DNA from: an uncultured bacterium
GTDB taxonomy: Bacteria; Bacteroidota; Bacteroidia; Bacteroidales; CAIWKO01
Assembly (NCBI GenBank): GCA_903862465.1
Contig: CAIOYH010000166.1
Coordinates: 1-55,704 of the forward strand
DNA: 55,704 nucleotides
Reading direction: 5' to 3'
A program made the translations under genes and the position numbers. Positions 32,850 to 42,785 of the stretch are shown in pieces; the stretch's first letter is position 1; each line of letters opens with the position of its first letter. The notes beneath the pieces were generated by a model. That model was not told where the DNA came from, searched no databases, and saw only the letters and a program-made list of their open reading frames with translations.

Positions 32850-33659
32850 TCAACCGAAACGTCCGGTGATGTAGTTTTGGGTTTTGATGTTCTGCGGATT
32901 GATGAACATGGTCTTGGTTTTATCATATTCGATGAGTTCGCCAAGATAGAAAAAAGCGGTGTAATCGCTCACACGACCTGCTTGTTGCATATTGTGTGTA
33001 ACGATAACAATGGTATATTTATTCTTCAATTCATAAATCAATTCTTCTATTTTTGAAGTTGAAAGAGGGTCTAAAGCCGATGCAGGTTCGTCCATCAAAA
33101 TCAGCGAAGGCTCGATAGCCAAGGCGCGGGCGATGCACAATCGCTGCTGTTGTCCGCCCGAGAGTTCATAAGCCGATTTCTTCAACTTATCCTTCACTTC
33201 TTCCCATAGGGCGGCTTGTTTTAAGGAACGCTCCACCACTTCATCCATGCTGTCCTTATGATCATAGCCATTCACACGCAAACCATAAGCCACATTTTCG
33301 TAGATAGATTTCGGAAAAGGATTGGGTTTTTGAAACACCATGCCGACCGACTTGCGAAGTTCGTCCACCACGATGCCTTTGCGATAAACATTTTGCTCTT
33401 CTAGCAGTACTTCCCCTGTTATTTTCACACCGTCAATCAAATCATTCATGCGATTAAACAAACGTAAAAATGTGGATTTGCCGCAGCCTGAAGGACCGAT
33501 GAGGGCAGTAACCTGATTGGTTTTTATTGGCATACTGATATCTTTCAATGCATGAAAATCTTTATAAAAGAGATTCACACTTTTGGCTTCTGCCTTAAAT
33601 GTTTCTACTTTATGCATGTGAGATGTATGGGGAGTGTTTTTTGTTTCTGTTGTTGTCAT
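32850..33659 (-). CDS. pstB: Phosphate ABC transporter ATPase PstB
   Basis: The 269-aa protein has Walker [13 protein letters not shown], signature [16 protein letters not shown], Walker [14 protein letters not shown] and the PstB hallmark [20 protein letters not shown]. It energises high-affinity phosphate uptake. It lies 2 bp after pstA and forms the operon porin-pstS-pstC-pstA-pstB-phoU. Confidence 0.97.
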   Translation of the reverse strand: MTTTETKNTPHTSHMHKVETFKAEAKSVNLFYKDFHALKDISMPIKTNQVTALIGPSGCGKSTFLRLFNRMNDLIDGVKITGEVLLEEQNVYRKGIVVDELRKSVGMVFQKPNPFPKSIYENVAYGLRVNGYDHKDSMDEVVERSLKQAALWEEVKDKLKKSAYELSGGQQQRLCIARALAIEPSLILMDEPASALDPLSTSKIEELIYELKNKYTIVIVTHNMQQAGRVSDYTAFFYLGELIEYDKTKTMFINPQNIKTQNYITGRFG

Positions 33660-33661
33660 TA

Positions 33662-34528
33662 TTAATTCATTTTATTTCTTTTGCCAAAATATCTTCTAAA
33701 GGCATTTGCCAAGAGATTGGCAATAAGTACGATCATTATCAATACGAAAGCGGTTCCATACGCCATGGGGCGACTCGCTTCCATATTGGTACCGCTTGTG
33801 GTCAACACATACAAATGGTAGGGCAGCGCCATTGCTTGGTCGAACATGGAATGGGGAAGTTTGGGCAGGAAGTAGGCTGCCACGGTGAAAAGTATGGGAG
33901 CCGTTTCGCCCGACACCCGACTGATGGAAAGTATCAAACCCGTGATGATGTTGGGAGCTGAAATAGGCAATACCACGCGTCGTATGGTTTGCAGTTTAGT
34001 TGCTCCCAATGCATAGCTGCCGATGCGCAGATGATCGGGCACCGATTTGAGAGCTTCTTCGGTGGTACGGATGATGACGGGCAAGGCTAAGAGTCCGAGG
34101 GTGAGCGAACCTGCCAATATGGAATCGCCGAACTTGAGTTTGTTTACAAACAAAGCCATGCCGAAGAGTCCGAAAACGATGGAAGGGATGCCTGCCAGAT
34201 TGTTGGTCATGGAACGCATGAATTTCTTTAGCCAGTTTTCTTTCAGATATTCGTTGAGATAGATGGCAGACAAAACGCCGATGGGGAAGGCAAATATCAT
34301 ACTGCCTCCAATGAGACAAAGTGTGCCGACGATGGCGGGAAAGATACCGCCTTTGGTCATGCCTTCTTCGGGCATTTGGGTTAAAAAACCCCAATTGATT
34401 ACCGAAATGCCTCTAAAGATAATGAAGCCAAGAATGACAAACAAAATGCCAACGACTATCATACTTATCAATCCGAAGATTGAAAAGGCGATTTTTTGTT
34501 TTATACGTTTATGGATAAATGACATCAT
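33662..34528 (-). CDS. pstA: Phosphate ABC transporter permease PstA
   Basis: The 288-aa permease has about six transmembrane segments and the coupling-loop motif [38 protein letters not shown] is the conserved second-segment signature. It overlaps pstC by 4 bp and pairs with it as the membrane channel. Confidence 0.96.
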   Translation of the reverse strand: MMSFIHKRIKQKIAFSIFGLISMIVVGILFVILGFIIFRGISVINWGFLTQMPEEGMTKGGIFPAIVGTLCLIGGSMIFAFPIGVLSAIYLNEYLKENWLKKFMRSMTNNLAGIPSIVFGLFGMALFVNKLKFGDSILAGSLTLGLLALPVIIRTTEEALKSVPDHLRIGSYALGATKLQTIRRVVLPISAPNIITGLILSISRVSGETAPILFTVAAYFLPKLPHSMFDQAMALPYHLYVLTTSGTNMEASRPMAYGTAFVLIMIVLIANLLANAFRRYFGKRNKMN

Positions 34529-35724
34529 GAGCGCTTGCGGGATTTAATCAGTTCTACGGATGTGTTGATGATAAGTGTGATGAGGAAAAGTAATATGCCC
34601 AAGGCAAACAATGCTTTGAAATGCAAACCGCCATAAGATGATTCACCTAATTCGGCAGCGATGGTTGCGGGGATGGTACGAACGGGTTGCAGAAAAGTAT
34701 GAGGAATCACGCCTGCATTACCGGTGACCATCAACACAGCCATCGTTTCTCCAACGGCTCTGCCGATTCCTAAAATGGAAGCTGCTGTGATACCCGAACG
34801 AGCATACGGAACGGTTACGCGTGTGATGGTTTGCCAACGGGTGGCTCCCAATGCCAAGCTTGCTTCTTTGAGCGAGGTGGGCGTAGTGCGCAGCGCATCT
34901 TCCGAAACGGTGATGATGGTGGGCAGAGCCATGATGCCTAAAATGATGCTTCCTGCCAAAGCAGTTTCGCCTACAGGCAAATTAAAGAGTTGTTGAATTA
35001 AAGGAACTAAAACTACCAAGCCGAAAAAGCCATACACTACGGATGGAATCCCTGCCAACAGTTCGATGACGGGTTTCAAAATATTGCGCAAGCGTTGACT
35101 TGCGACTTCTGCCATGAAGATGGCTGTTGCCAATCCTAAAGGCAGGGCGATGAGAATAGCACCAAAACTTACCCAAAGTGTGCCTAAGATTAAAGGTAAC
35201 ACACCGAATTGCGGAGCAGGCTCAGATGTGGGATACCACTCGGTGCCTGTTACGAAATCTTTTATAGAGATTTTGGTAAGCGGAATCACATGCCCTTCCA
35301 AATGTTGAGGGACATATTTATCAGAAAGATAGGCAAGGATACCCGGGTTTTTCTTGATGAGTTCATTGATTTTGGAAGGGAGGTACTCGAAGTTGGCGCC
35401 CAATTCATCATCGGTGAAATAGGTCGAGAGGTCGTTGATGGTGAAAAGCAGGATACTGTCGTTGTTGCCTCCCAGTTGTTTCCAATTGGTGATGTCGTAA
35501 TTAAAAATATCTTTGAGTTGTTTGCTGCTAAGTTCCTTCACCGTATTGTTGTTGCTCACGATGAATTGGTATTTCTTTTCAACAGGCGTACTATTAAACA
35601 AACCGATGCCTTCGTTGAATAGGAATACAATGATAAAAAGTACCGTCAAACTAGTGACGGTACTACTCGAAAACAAAACTACACCAAAAACTTTCTCAAA
35701 TATTTTTAATCTCTTGCGATTCAT
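34525..35724 (-). CDS. pstC: Phosphate ABC transporter permease PstC with PstS-like insertion
   Basis: The 399-aa permease is about 90 residues longer than usual. After the first transmembrane segment (about 18-40) a periplasmic stretch (about 50-165) contains ELSSKQLKDIFNYDITNWKQLGG, which closely resembles the PstS of this operon (TREQLEGIFTGKIKNWKEVGG). The canonical permease part follows (LLAGIPSVVYGFFGLVVLVP, coupling loop SLALGATRWQTITRVTVP). It lies 19 bp after pstS. Confidence 0.94.
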   Translation of the reverse strand: MNRKRLKIFEKVFGVVLFSSSTVTSLTVLFIIVFLFNEGIGLFNSTPVEKKYQFIVSNNNTVKELSSKQLKDIFNYDITNWKQLGGNNDSILLFTINDLSTYFTDDELGANFEYLPSKINELIKKNPGILAYLSDKYVPQHLEGHVIPLTKISIKDFVTGTEWYPTSEPAPQFGVLPLILGTLWVSFGAILIALPLGLATAIFMAEVASQRLRNILKPVIELLAGIPSVVYGFFGLVVLVPLIQQLFNLPVGETALAGSIILGIMALPTIITVSEDALRTTPTSLKEASLALGATRWQTITRVTVPYARSGITAASILGIGRAVGETMAVLMVTGNAGVIPHTFLQPVRTIPATIAAELGESSYGGLHFKALFALGILLFLITLIINTSVELIKSRKRS

Positions 35725-35743
35725 TGTAATGATATTATGGGCA

Positions 35744-36571
35744 TTATTTTATGGGAACATATCCTTCAGCCAAAACAATTGCTTGTCCTTCTGCGGATAA
35801 AATGTAAGTCATGAAAGGTAGAATTGCCTTTTCGGTTTTGGTTAAGTAATAATAATACAAAGGGCGAGTGATAGGATAAGCCTTTGTTTTGGCATTGGCA
35901 ACGGTAGGTGCAACATAAGTTTTACCTTTGTCATAAGATACCTTCAAGGCTTTTACGTTTTTCTCAACGTATGCCAAACCAACATATCCAATGGCTCCTT
36001 TTGTTTGACTTACCGATTGCACGATTGCTCCGGTGGCAGGCATCAAAAGTATGCCGGCTCCAAAATTCTTTTTGTTCAACACATGTTCTTTCACAAACTC
36101 GTAAGTTCCCGAACTAGTTTCTCTCGAATAAGCTACGATAGCTAAATCTGCGCCACCCACTTCTTTCCAGTTTTTTATTTTTCCGGTGAAGATGCCTTCT
36201 AATTGTTCGCGGGTCAATTGGCTAACTCCGTTTGCAGGATTCACGATGAATGATAAAGCATCATAAGCGATGATGGTTTCTTTATATGCTTTGCCTGCTT
36301 CTTGCAGTTTTAGTTTCTCATCCATTTTCAATGGACGTGATGATTGGCAGATGTCGGTAGTTCCCGTTAATAAAGCTGATATACCAACTCCCGAACCACC
36401 ACCGGTTACGGTTAAGGAAGAGCCTGCATATTTCTTCATAAACTTTTCGGAGAGCTTTTGTGATAAAGGCAAACAAGTGTCGCTGCCTTTAATTTTACAG
36501 ATAACTTTCTGTGCATTGATTACCGAAGCACAAAGAATAATTGCGGTTACGGTCAAAATGATTTTTTTCAT
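35744..36571 (-). CDS. pstS: Phosphate-binding protein PstS
   Basis: The 275-aa periplasmic protein has a signal peptide (MKKIILTVTAIILCASVINA). The phosphate-binding motifs are visible: IKGSDTCLPLSQKL, GGGSGVGISAL, and RETSSGTYEFVKEHVL. It captures phosphate and hands it to PstCA. It follows the porin gene by about 40 bp and belongs to the same Pho-box-led transcript. Confidence 0.95.
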   Translation of the reverse strand: MKKIILTVTAIILCASVINAQKVICKIKGSDTCLPLSQKLSEKFMKKYAGSSLTVTGGGSGVGISALLTGTTDICQSSRPLKMDEKLKLQEAGKAYKETIIAYDALSFIVNPANGVSQLTREQLEGIFTGKIKNWKEVGGADLAIVAYSRETSSGTYEFVKEHVLNKKNFGAGILLMPATGAIVQSVSQTKGAIGYVGLAYVEKNVKALKVSYDKGKTYVAPTVANAKTKAYPITRPLYYYYLTKTEKAILPFMTYILSAEGQAIVLAEGYVPIK

Positions 36572-36612
36572 AGTTTTTTTGTTTTTGATTTGTATTGTAA
36601 TTGTTGTTTGTA

Positions 36613-37980
36613 TTAAAATTTGTATTGAATGCGTAGGGTGTAAACATTGTCTTTAACGTCTCCGCCATAGTTCGTAACTCCTGTATTTTCGTTCACCACC
36701 CATGCACCATATACTGTCCATTTGATGTTTTCAGTCATTTTGTAATTCACACCTATACCTAAGGTTTGATATTTAATATCGGCTGATGATAATTTAGTGC
36801 TTCCTGTTTTAGTAGTAACTCCGCCATCAGTAGAATAAGTATAAGTAGATTTCACATCTTGTCCTTTTACTTTTACGTTGGGGTCATACCAATCATATTT
36901 CACAACAAGAGCAAAAGGTGATTTCATGATGTTTTGACATAAGTAAAAGTAAGCAGCATTAAACTTGCGAATGTAGGTATCCGTTGCAGGAAGTGTGCTT
37001 GTGAAAACGCTATTTGGACTCGATGAGCTTGAAGCTCCTGCCGGTTGTGTTCCCATTACATACTCTCCTCGTAATTGTGTGATACCGAAAGGAAAATCAA
37101 AAGTCAATTGCGCATCAGCACCAAAATATTGTCTTGTTGAATATTTACCTTTATTCTCTGCCACGGAATCAACTCCAAAACCCTGAGTCAAACCATCTGC
37201 TAAAGTTTGCATGGTGTAGATCTTTTTTGTACCATTATATATATAACCGTTGTACATGGAAACTCCAACACCAACTTTAAAAAATTCGTTTTTTGTAGTA
37301 CCTGTATAGGCTAAGCGACCAATAAAATCTTTCTTTTCTTTAAAATCAGCATTTATTGCATCTCCTGCATATAAACCTACTTGTAAATTAAATCCACTCC
37401 AAAATTTTACTGTTTTGGGAGCATTTACCACAAGCATAGCACCTAAATCTCTTTCGCTAGGAAACAAAGTTTGAGATGCGCGTGAACGTTCAGGCGATTC
37501 GCGTAAACTTGATGAATAATGGATTTCAAATCCAAACGGACGATCATAAACCCCTGCTTGGATGCCAAATGTTTTTAACCAAGGTTCGGTGAAGCTAATG
37601 TAAGCATCTTTCAAACCAACACCTTTCTCGGTAGCATCAATTTGCAACACTACTTGAGTTAAATCGGTTACATAAGCAACTTTCAGACGACCTCTACGAA
37701 CCATAAAACGTTTGTCGGTGGCTGTTGAAAAATCTCCGCCTTCAAACGACTTTATGCCTTTATGGTCGGCAAGTTGAAATTGGGCTTGTACGTAACCGGA
37801 AATTTTAATTCGTTTCAGAAGGCCTAAATCAGTTTTGATTTGGTCAACATCTTTTTTTACTTCCTCTATCTTGGGACTTATGGTGTCGCCTACAGTTAAA
37901 GGGTTTTCTTGAGCATACATCTTATTAACACCGAAGCTTAATAAGAATAAAATCATCATGGGAATAATTTTCTTTTTCAT
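36613..37980 (-). CDS. Phosphate-selective-type outer membrane porin (OprO/OprP-like)
   Basis: The 455-aa protein has a signal peptide (about 1-23), a short coiled coil (VKKDVDQIKTDLGLLKRI) and a 16-strand-type barrel ending in aromatic IQYKF. RFMVRRGRLKVAYV and the ESPERSRASQTLFPSERDLGAML loop fit the OprO/OprP family. Selectivity for phosphate is supported by its position as first gene of the pst operon and by the Pho box 76 bp ahead. Confidence 0.88.
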   Translation of the reverse strand: MKKKIIPMMILFLLSFGVNKMYAQENPLTVGDTISPKIEEVKKDVDQIKTDLGLLKRIKISGYVQAQFQLADHKGIKSFEGGDFSTATDKRFMVRRGRLKVAYVTDLTQVVLQIDATEKGVGLKDAYISFTEPWLKTFGIQAGVYDRPFGFEIHYSSSLRESPERSRASQTLFPSERDLGAMLVVNAPKTVKFWSGFNLQVGLYAGDAINADFKEKKDFIGRLAYTGTTKNEFFKVGVGVSMYNGYIYNGTKKIYTMQTLADGLTQGFGVDSVAENKGKYSTRQYFGADAQLTFDFPFGITQLRGEYVMGTQPAGASSSSSPNSVFTSTLPATDTYIRKFNAAYFYLCQNIMKSPFALVVKYDWYDPNVKVKGQDVKSTYTYSTDGGVTTKTGSTKLSSADIKYQTLGIGVNYKMTENIKWTVYGAWVVNENTGVTNYGGDVKDNVYTLRIQYKF

Positions 37981-38028
37981 TTTTTTTAGTTTTTATTGTT
38001 CAACATTATTTGTTTAAATTTCACGGTG

Positions 38029-38035
38029 CAAAATA
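38029..38035 (-). promoter_or_regulatory. Likely -7 region of the porin-pst operon
   Basis: On the minus strand TATTTTG is one base short of TAnnTTTG. The Pho box begins 21 bp upstream, where a -33 element would be, and no good -33 is present. This fits activator-dependent transcription. Confidence 0.4.
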
Positions 38036-38055
38036 ACAGCTATCATGTTACCTGA

Positions 38056-38084
38056 ACATTAAGTTGACATTAAGTTTGTATTAA
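38056..38084 (-). promoter_or_regulatory. Three-repeat Pho box
   Basis: On the minus strand the heptamers TTAATAC, TTAATGT and TTAATGT are spaced by exactly 4 bp (AAAC, CAAC), giving an 11-bp period. In plus coordinates they are 38078-38084, 38067-38073 and 38056-38062. The spacing is that of PhoB/PhoP binding sites. The box sits 76 bp before the porin start. Confidence 0.75.
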
Positions 38085-38174
38085 GTTTGCTTGGAAGAAA
38101 ATCTTGTCTTTTATGACTCGCTATTCTAGGAGAATATACCGATAAGCGCCTATTTTCTTGATTTCAGATATAGC

Positions 38175-38208
38175 AAAAAAAAAGAACCACGTCTGTGATT
38201 CTTTTTTT
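38175..38208 (-). terminator. Terminator after the PKD giant gene
   Basis: AAAAAGAACCAC and GTGATTCTTTTT pair with one mismatch around a 4-nt loop (GTCT). A-runs and T-runs flank it on both sides, so it can work in both directions. It separates the 1.4-kb-residue gene from the phosphate operon. Confidence 0.8.
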
Positions 38209-38244
38209 CAATATATAAATAAGGATAAATCCTCGGATTTGTGA

Positions 38245-41200
38245 CTATCGTATCAATGTCACCGTGCCGCTTAGTTCTTTTTCTTTCACCTGATTCTTCA
38301 CACGCAATACCCAGAAATAAGTACCCTCGGGAGAAAGTTTGCCTGCCACTGTTCCATCCCACAATTCGGTAGGGGATGTGGAAGTGAAAATCGTTTTTCC
38401 CCAACGATTAAAGACCAAGAGGGTATAATCAGGAAAACCGAGAGAGATAATATTAAAATTATCGTTATGCCCATCGCCGTTTGGTGTAAACACATTGGGC
38501 ACTATTACATCATCCTTAATCGTCAGGGTTAAAGATGCAGTGTCAATACAATTATTAGGTGTGGTGACAGTCAAAATCACCAAGAACGTACCGGCTTGCT
38601 CATAAGCATAAATCGGGTTTTGAACGTTCGAACCCGGACCTTCTCCGAAATTCCAACTCCAAGCTAAATCTGTTCCGATGCTTTGGTCGGTAAAGGTAAT
38701 GTCGGTTCCTGCAACAACATTATTCTTATCAGCAGTGAACCCTGCGATAGGTGTTGGATACACTTGGAATGTTTGTGTATAAGAATAGGTACAACCACTA
38801 GCAAAGGTAACAGTCAACACTACTATTCTTGGTCCTGGTGTCAAATATGTATGTGGAGGCGGATTTCTAACAGTGCCATGTGCACCACCATCGCCAAAAT
38901 CCCAATCCCAAGTGATAACACTATCGGCTAAATTAACAACATGAAAGACTACATCCATCGAACAAGGATTCAATATTTCAATTTGTACTACAGGAGGTAC
39001 TGTAACCAAATTAGTATGGGTATAAGAATAAGTGCAAGGACCTATTGTTATGGTCAATGTAACATCATACGAGCCGTCAGTGCTATAGAAATGCGATGGG
39101 TTTTGGAGGTTAGATGTTGGCGTTCCATCTCCAAAATTCCATAGCCACGAAGTTATCGGACCCGTTGCGACAGATATATCTGTGAAATGAACAGTGGTGG
39201 TATCCTTACATGTTCCGCCAAAACCTGTGAAGGTGAAATCAGGATATCCGATAATCACATGAACAGAATCGAGGGCAGGAACAGTGAGCGAACAATCGTG
39301 GGCGGTATCAGTCAGAATCACTTCAGGCAAAAAGACGCCTCCTGTGTTATAGATATATGATGGGTTTTGTGTGGTAGCCGTTCCAGCATCGCCAAACAAC
39401 CATAAATAGGTGTCGGTGCTTTGTGTGGTGGCAGTAAAATTCACATGAAGCGGTGCACAACCACTCAAAGGCGTAAAAACAAAAGTCCCTGTTGGTCCAT
39501 AAATATGAATAAATCCGGGTTTGGTGATGGAATCTGTACAGCCATCCGTATTAACTACAGTCAACTGCACATTGTATAAACCCGAAGCATTATAAATATG
39601 CTGCGGATCTTGCATGCCTGAATGATTACTACTATTTGAACCCGCCTCGCCAAAGGACCAATACCACGAAACAACATCAGCAGAAGACGTACTCGTAAAG
39701 TTCACAACCGAAGGCGGACAGTTCGCCGTAATAATATTCGAAGTAAAATTGGGTACAGGACGCGAAATCCGTATCGGTTTGCTTAAGGTGTCGGAGCACC
39801 CATTGGAATCTGTCACCGTAAGGGTAACATATTTCACTATTGTTGAAGGCACATTATAAGTATGTGTAGGATTCGGCAGTGAAGATGTTGGACTTCCATC
39901 CCCAAAATTCCAATGATAGGTGATGTTGCCACCCGTTGATAGATTCGAAAAACTGACAGCATCTCCATTGCAGACTATAGAATCACAACTGAAATTAGCA
40001 ACGGGTTTGGTAACGGTAATATAAAAATATCGTGTCTTGGTGCTGTCGCAACCTCTAGAATCAGTCACTGTGAGCGAAACAGTGTACACTCCCGGCAACA
40101 TGTAGGTGTGAGGAGGGGGATTTGCTAAAGTGGATGTTCCATCACCAAAATTCCATGCATATCCCGTGAGTGTGGCAGGAGCAATGGCAAAGGATGTATT
40201 GGTGAAATTAACCGTCAGCGGGGCGCACCCTTGCGTGATGTTTGCCGTAAATCTCGGGGAAGGAACGGGATAAACCGTTATGAGACTTGGTTTGGTGATG
40301 CTATCGTGGCACCCCAACCCATCTACTACAGCAAGCTTGATAGAAAAAGTTCCTACGCTGTCAAACACATGATTAATCCCAAAACCTGTTCCTGTTGTCC
40401 CATCACCAAAATTCCAACTCCAAGAAGCAAGAGAGGTATTAGCGGTGGAAGTACTCATGAAAGCAATAGTTCCATGTTGGCATATCGTATTGTTACCTTG
40501 AATAAAATCAGGCACAATATGCGAAATTTTGATATAATCAAACTTGGTCAGCGTATCTCGACACCCATTGGGGTTGGTGACAATGAGCGTGACCGTGTCG
40601 AACGCCTCATTATTATAGATGTGTGTTGGGTTTTGCACAGTTGAAGAATCGCCATCACCAAAATACCATTTCCATGATGTGGCTAAAATAGATTCATCGG
40701 TGAAATGAACGGATAAAGGCACCGTACAATTTTGAAGAGGCGTGGCAGAAAACAAAGGTTTTGGAGGTTTCACATAAATATAGTTTTCTTTTTTTAAGGT
40801 ATCGGCGCACCCATTATGTGAAACAATGAGCTGCACATCAAAATAGCCGGTGTCGGTAAAAATATGCTGCGGGTCTTGTAAATCAGAATTGCCATTTCCT
40901 CCAAAATCCCAACTCCATTCATTCGCATAACTGCTAGACAAATCCGTGAAATTAACTAAGAACTTATGGCAGCCAATAGTGTCATCGGCAATAAAATTTG
41001 CTACCGGTTTCCTCCCAACTCTTACAGTATCGTGATGTATAGTGAAACATCCTGAAGCATCCAAGGCATTGAGCGAAACAACGAAAACCCCTGTATCTGC
41101 ATAAATATGTGTCGGATTTGTGAGATTACTAGTTGGAGTGCCATCACCAAAATTCCATATTCGGTTAATAATGGAGCTTATGGTGGTGGTTAAATCTGTA

Positions 41201-42591
41201 AAGTTAACCGTAAGAGGGGCACACCCATTGTTTGGTGACATAGAGAACTCTGTATTAGGCGGACTAATAGTGATGTAATTACTTTGTACCAAGGTGCCAA
41301 CGCAACCATGATTATCGGTCACAGAAAGCGTTACGGAAAAGATGCCGGTGGTGGTGTAGGTGTGAACCGGATTTTGTACTGTGGTGTCGTTTCCATCGCC
41401 AAAGCTCCAATTCCACGCCGTGGCGCCCGGCACATTGCACGAGAAAGGCACACTGACCGGAGGGATGCAGGCAAGAAAAGGTGTGGGTGTGGAGGTAAAA
41501 GTTACATTAGGCAAAGAAAACGCTGTGATGTAATTGGTTCGAATTATGGTGTCGCTACATCCACTAGGATTTGTAGCTATGAGCGTTACGGTGTAAACTC
41601 CGGGGGTAGTATATGGATGAGATGGGTTTTGCGTTGTATTCAAGGGAGACCCGTCACCAAAATTCCATGACCAACTTGTTGCATTGGGACCCGATGTATT
41701 GGTAAAATTTGCCGTGAACGGTACACAACCCGATGTGGTGGGTGCACTAAAGTTTGCTGTGAACACATTGGACGTGATATTAACAACGTGAGTTTGCGTA
41801 TCAGCACAGCCTGCAGGATTCACAATTAAGGTTACCGTAAAATTCCCTGAAGCATTATAGCCGTGCGTTGGGGTAGCATTAGTAGTAGTTAATAGAGGAG
41901 CAGTTGCATCACCCCAATACCAAGAGTAGGTGTTACCCGGAGGCGAACTCGTGTTGGTGAAGGCTACATTAATAGGCAAATTGCAGGGAGTAGGACTTAC
42001 AAAGGTGAAGTTAGCGTTTGGCTTGGCTGATACATTGATAAAGTTGTTCTGGGTAAGAGTTTTTGTACAGGTATTTCCATCTGTTACGGTGAGGGTAACG
42101 GGCCATAATCCCGACAAAGCATAGATATGACAAGGGTTTTGCGCTGTGCTTTGCCCGCCATCTCCAAAGTTCCATGCATAGGTGGTGATGGGTGCGCTTC
42201 CGGGGGTGGAGGTGTTGGTGAAGCATACATTTACAGGTGCACATCCTGCTGTTGGAGTTGCTGTGAAAGCAACGCTTGGCACCTGAAACACCGTGATGAA
42301 TGCCGGTTTGGCTAAAGGCGTTGAATTGCCCGATGCATTGATGGCTACTAGCGTCACCGTATAGGTTCCCGGCATGGTGTAGGGATGGGTAGGATTTTGA
42401 ACGCTTGAGGATGAACCATCACCAAATGTCCAATACCAACCGGTGGCACCACCCGTGGACAAATCGTGGAACGTTACAAGTAGCGGAGCACAGCCTGTAG
42501 TTACATTTGCCGAAAAATTAGCATTCGGTACCTGAGCATAGGTCGTCTTAAAAAGCAATACAAGTATTGCAATAAAATAGATTTTTTTCAA
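38245..42591 (-). CDS. Giant 16-PKD protein with T9SS type B (gliding-motility-type) C-terminus
   Basis: The protein (1448 aa from the chosen start) is a string of 16 PKD domains, each with a W-x-FGD/GEG turn. The last ~90 residues are a CHU_C/type B sorting domain (VPNVFTPNGDGHNDNFNI, LLVFNRWGKTIF, LWDG, GTYFWVL). I prefer the TTG at 42591 (then KKIYFIAILVLLFKTTYAQ, a clean signal peptide) to the ATG at 42681. A perfect -7 element lies between the two. It should be a long surface fibre secreted by T9SS. Adhesion is inferred. Confidence 0.9.
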   Translation of the reverse strand: MKKIYFIAILVLLFKTTYAQVPNANFSANVTTGCAPLLVTFHDLSTGGATGWYWTFGDGSSSSVQNPTHPYTMPGTYTVTLVAINASGNSTPLAKPAFITVFQVPSVAFTATPTAGCAPVNVCFTNTSTPGSAPITTYAWNFGDGGQSTAQNPCHIYALSGLWPVTLTVTDGNTCTKTLTQNNFINVSAKPNANFTFVSPTPCNLPINVAFTNTSSPPGNTYSWYWGDATAPLLTTTNATPTHGYNASGNFTVTLIVNPAGCADTQTHVVNITSNVFTANFSAPTTSGCVPFTANFTNTSGPNATSWSWNFGDGSPLNTTQNPSHPYTTPGVYTVTLIATNPSGCSDTIIRTNYITAFSLPNVTFTSTPTPFLACIPPVSVPFSCNVPGATAWNWSFGDGNDTTVQNPVHTYTTTGIFSVTLSVTDNHGCVGTLVQSNYITISPPNTEFSMSPNNGCAPLTVNFTDLTTTISSIINRIWNFGDGTPTSNLTNPTHIYADTGVFVVSLNALDASGCFTIHHDTVRVGRKPVANFIADDTIGCHKFLVNFTDLSSSYANEWSWDFGGNGNSDLQDPQHIFTDTGYFDVQLIVSHNGCADTLKKENYIYVKPPKPLFSATPLQNCTVPLSVHFTDESILATSWKWYFGDGDSSTVQNPTHIYNNEAFDTVTLIVTNPNGCRDTLTKFDYIKISHIVPDFIQGNNTICQHGTIAFMSTSTANTSLASWSWNFGDGTTGTGFGINHVFDSVGTFSIKLAVVDGLGCHDSITKPSLITVYPVPSPRFTANITQGCAPLTVNFTNTSFAIAPATLTGYAWNFGDGTSTLANPPPHTYMLPGVYTVSLTVTDSRGCDSTKTRYFYITVTKPVANFSCDSIVCNGDAVSFSNLSTGGNITYHWNFGDGSPTSSLPNPTHTYNVPSTIVKYVTLTVTDSNGCSDTLSKPIRISRPVPNFTSNIITANCPPSVVNFTSTSSADVVSWYWSFGEAGSNSSNHSGMQDPQHIYNASGLYNVQLTVVNTDGCTDSITKPGFIHIYGPTGTFVFTPLSGCAPLHVNFTATTQSTDTYLWLFGDAGTATTQNPSYIYNTGGVFLPEVILTDTAHDCSLTVPALDSVHVIIGYPDFTFTGFGGTCKDTTTVHFTDISVATGPITSWLWNFGDGTPTSNLQNPSHFYSTDGSYDVTLTITIGPCTYSYTHTNLVTVPPVVQIEILNPCSMDVVFHVVNLADSVITWDWDFGDGGAHGTVRNPPPHTYLTPGPRIVVLTVTFASGCTYSYTQTFQVYPTPIAGFTADKNNVVAGTDITFTDQSIGTDLAWSWNFGEGPGSNVQNPIYAYEQAGTFLVILTVTTPNNCIDTASLTLTIKDDVIVPNVFTPNGDGHNDNFNIISLGFPDYTLLVFNRWGKTIFTSTSPTELWDGTVAGKLSPEGTYFWVLRVKNQVKEKELSGTVTLIR

Positions 42592-42614
42592 GAGGTATGT
42601 TTTTTTATTTTGCA

Positions 42615-42622
42615 CAAAAATA
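42615..42622 (-). promoter_or_regulatory. -7 element of the PKD giant gene
   Basis: On the minus strand this is TATTTTTG, a perfect -7 match, followed by TGC. It would start transcription about 17 nt before the TTG start at 42591. It lies inside the longer reading frame and therefore argues against the ATG at 42681. Confidence 0.5.
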
Positions 42623-42785
42623 TAAATAAATGACGTAATAATCATAAAAAAGGTTGCCTTTAACCAAATATTATTTTTCATGAGTTTAATATTAGTACAA
42701 GCAAAGCAGCGATTTTATACTCAAAAAACGTAATTTTCGTTACGTACTTGGGTATTTATATTTAATTTTGCAGCAAAAAAAAATA

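Noticed and set aside
32684-32944. 86-codon minus-strand frame between phoU and pstB
   Set aside because: It overlaps the end of pstB and covers the palindrome; the frame follows from the repeat.
42592-42681. ATG start adding 30 residues to the PKD giant protein
   Set aside because: It would give two hydrophobic segments before the signal cleavage site, and a perfect -7 element lies within it. It remains possible.
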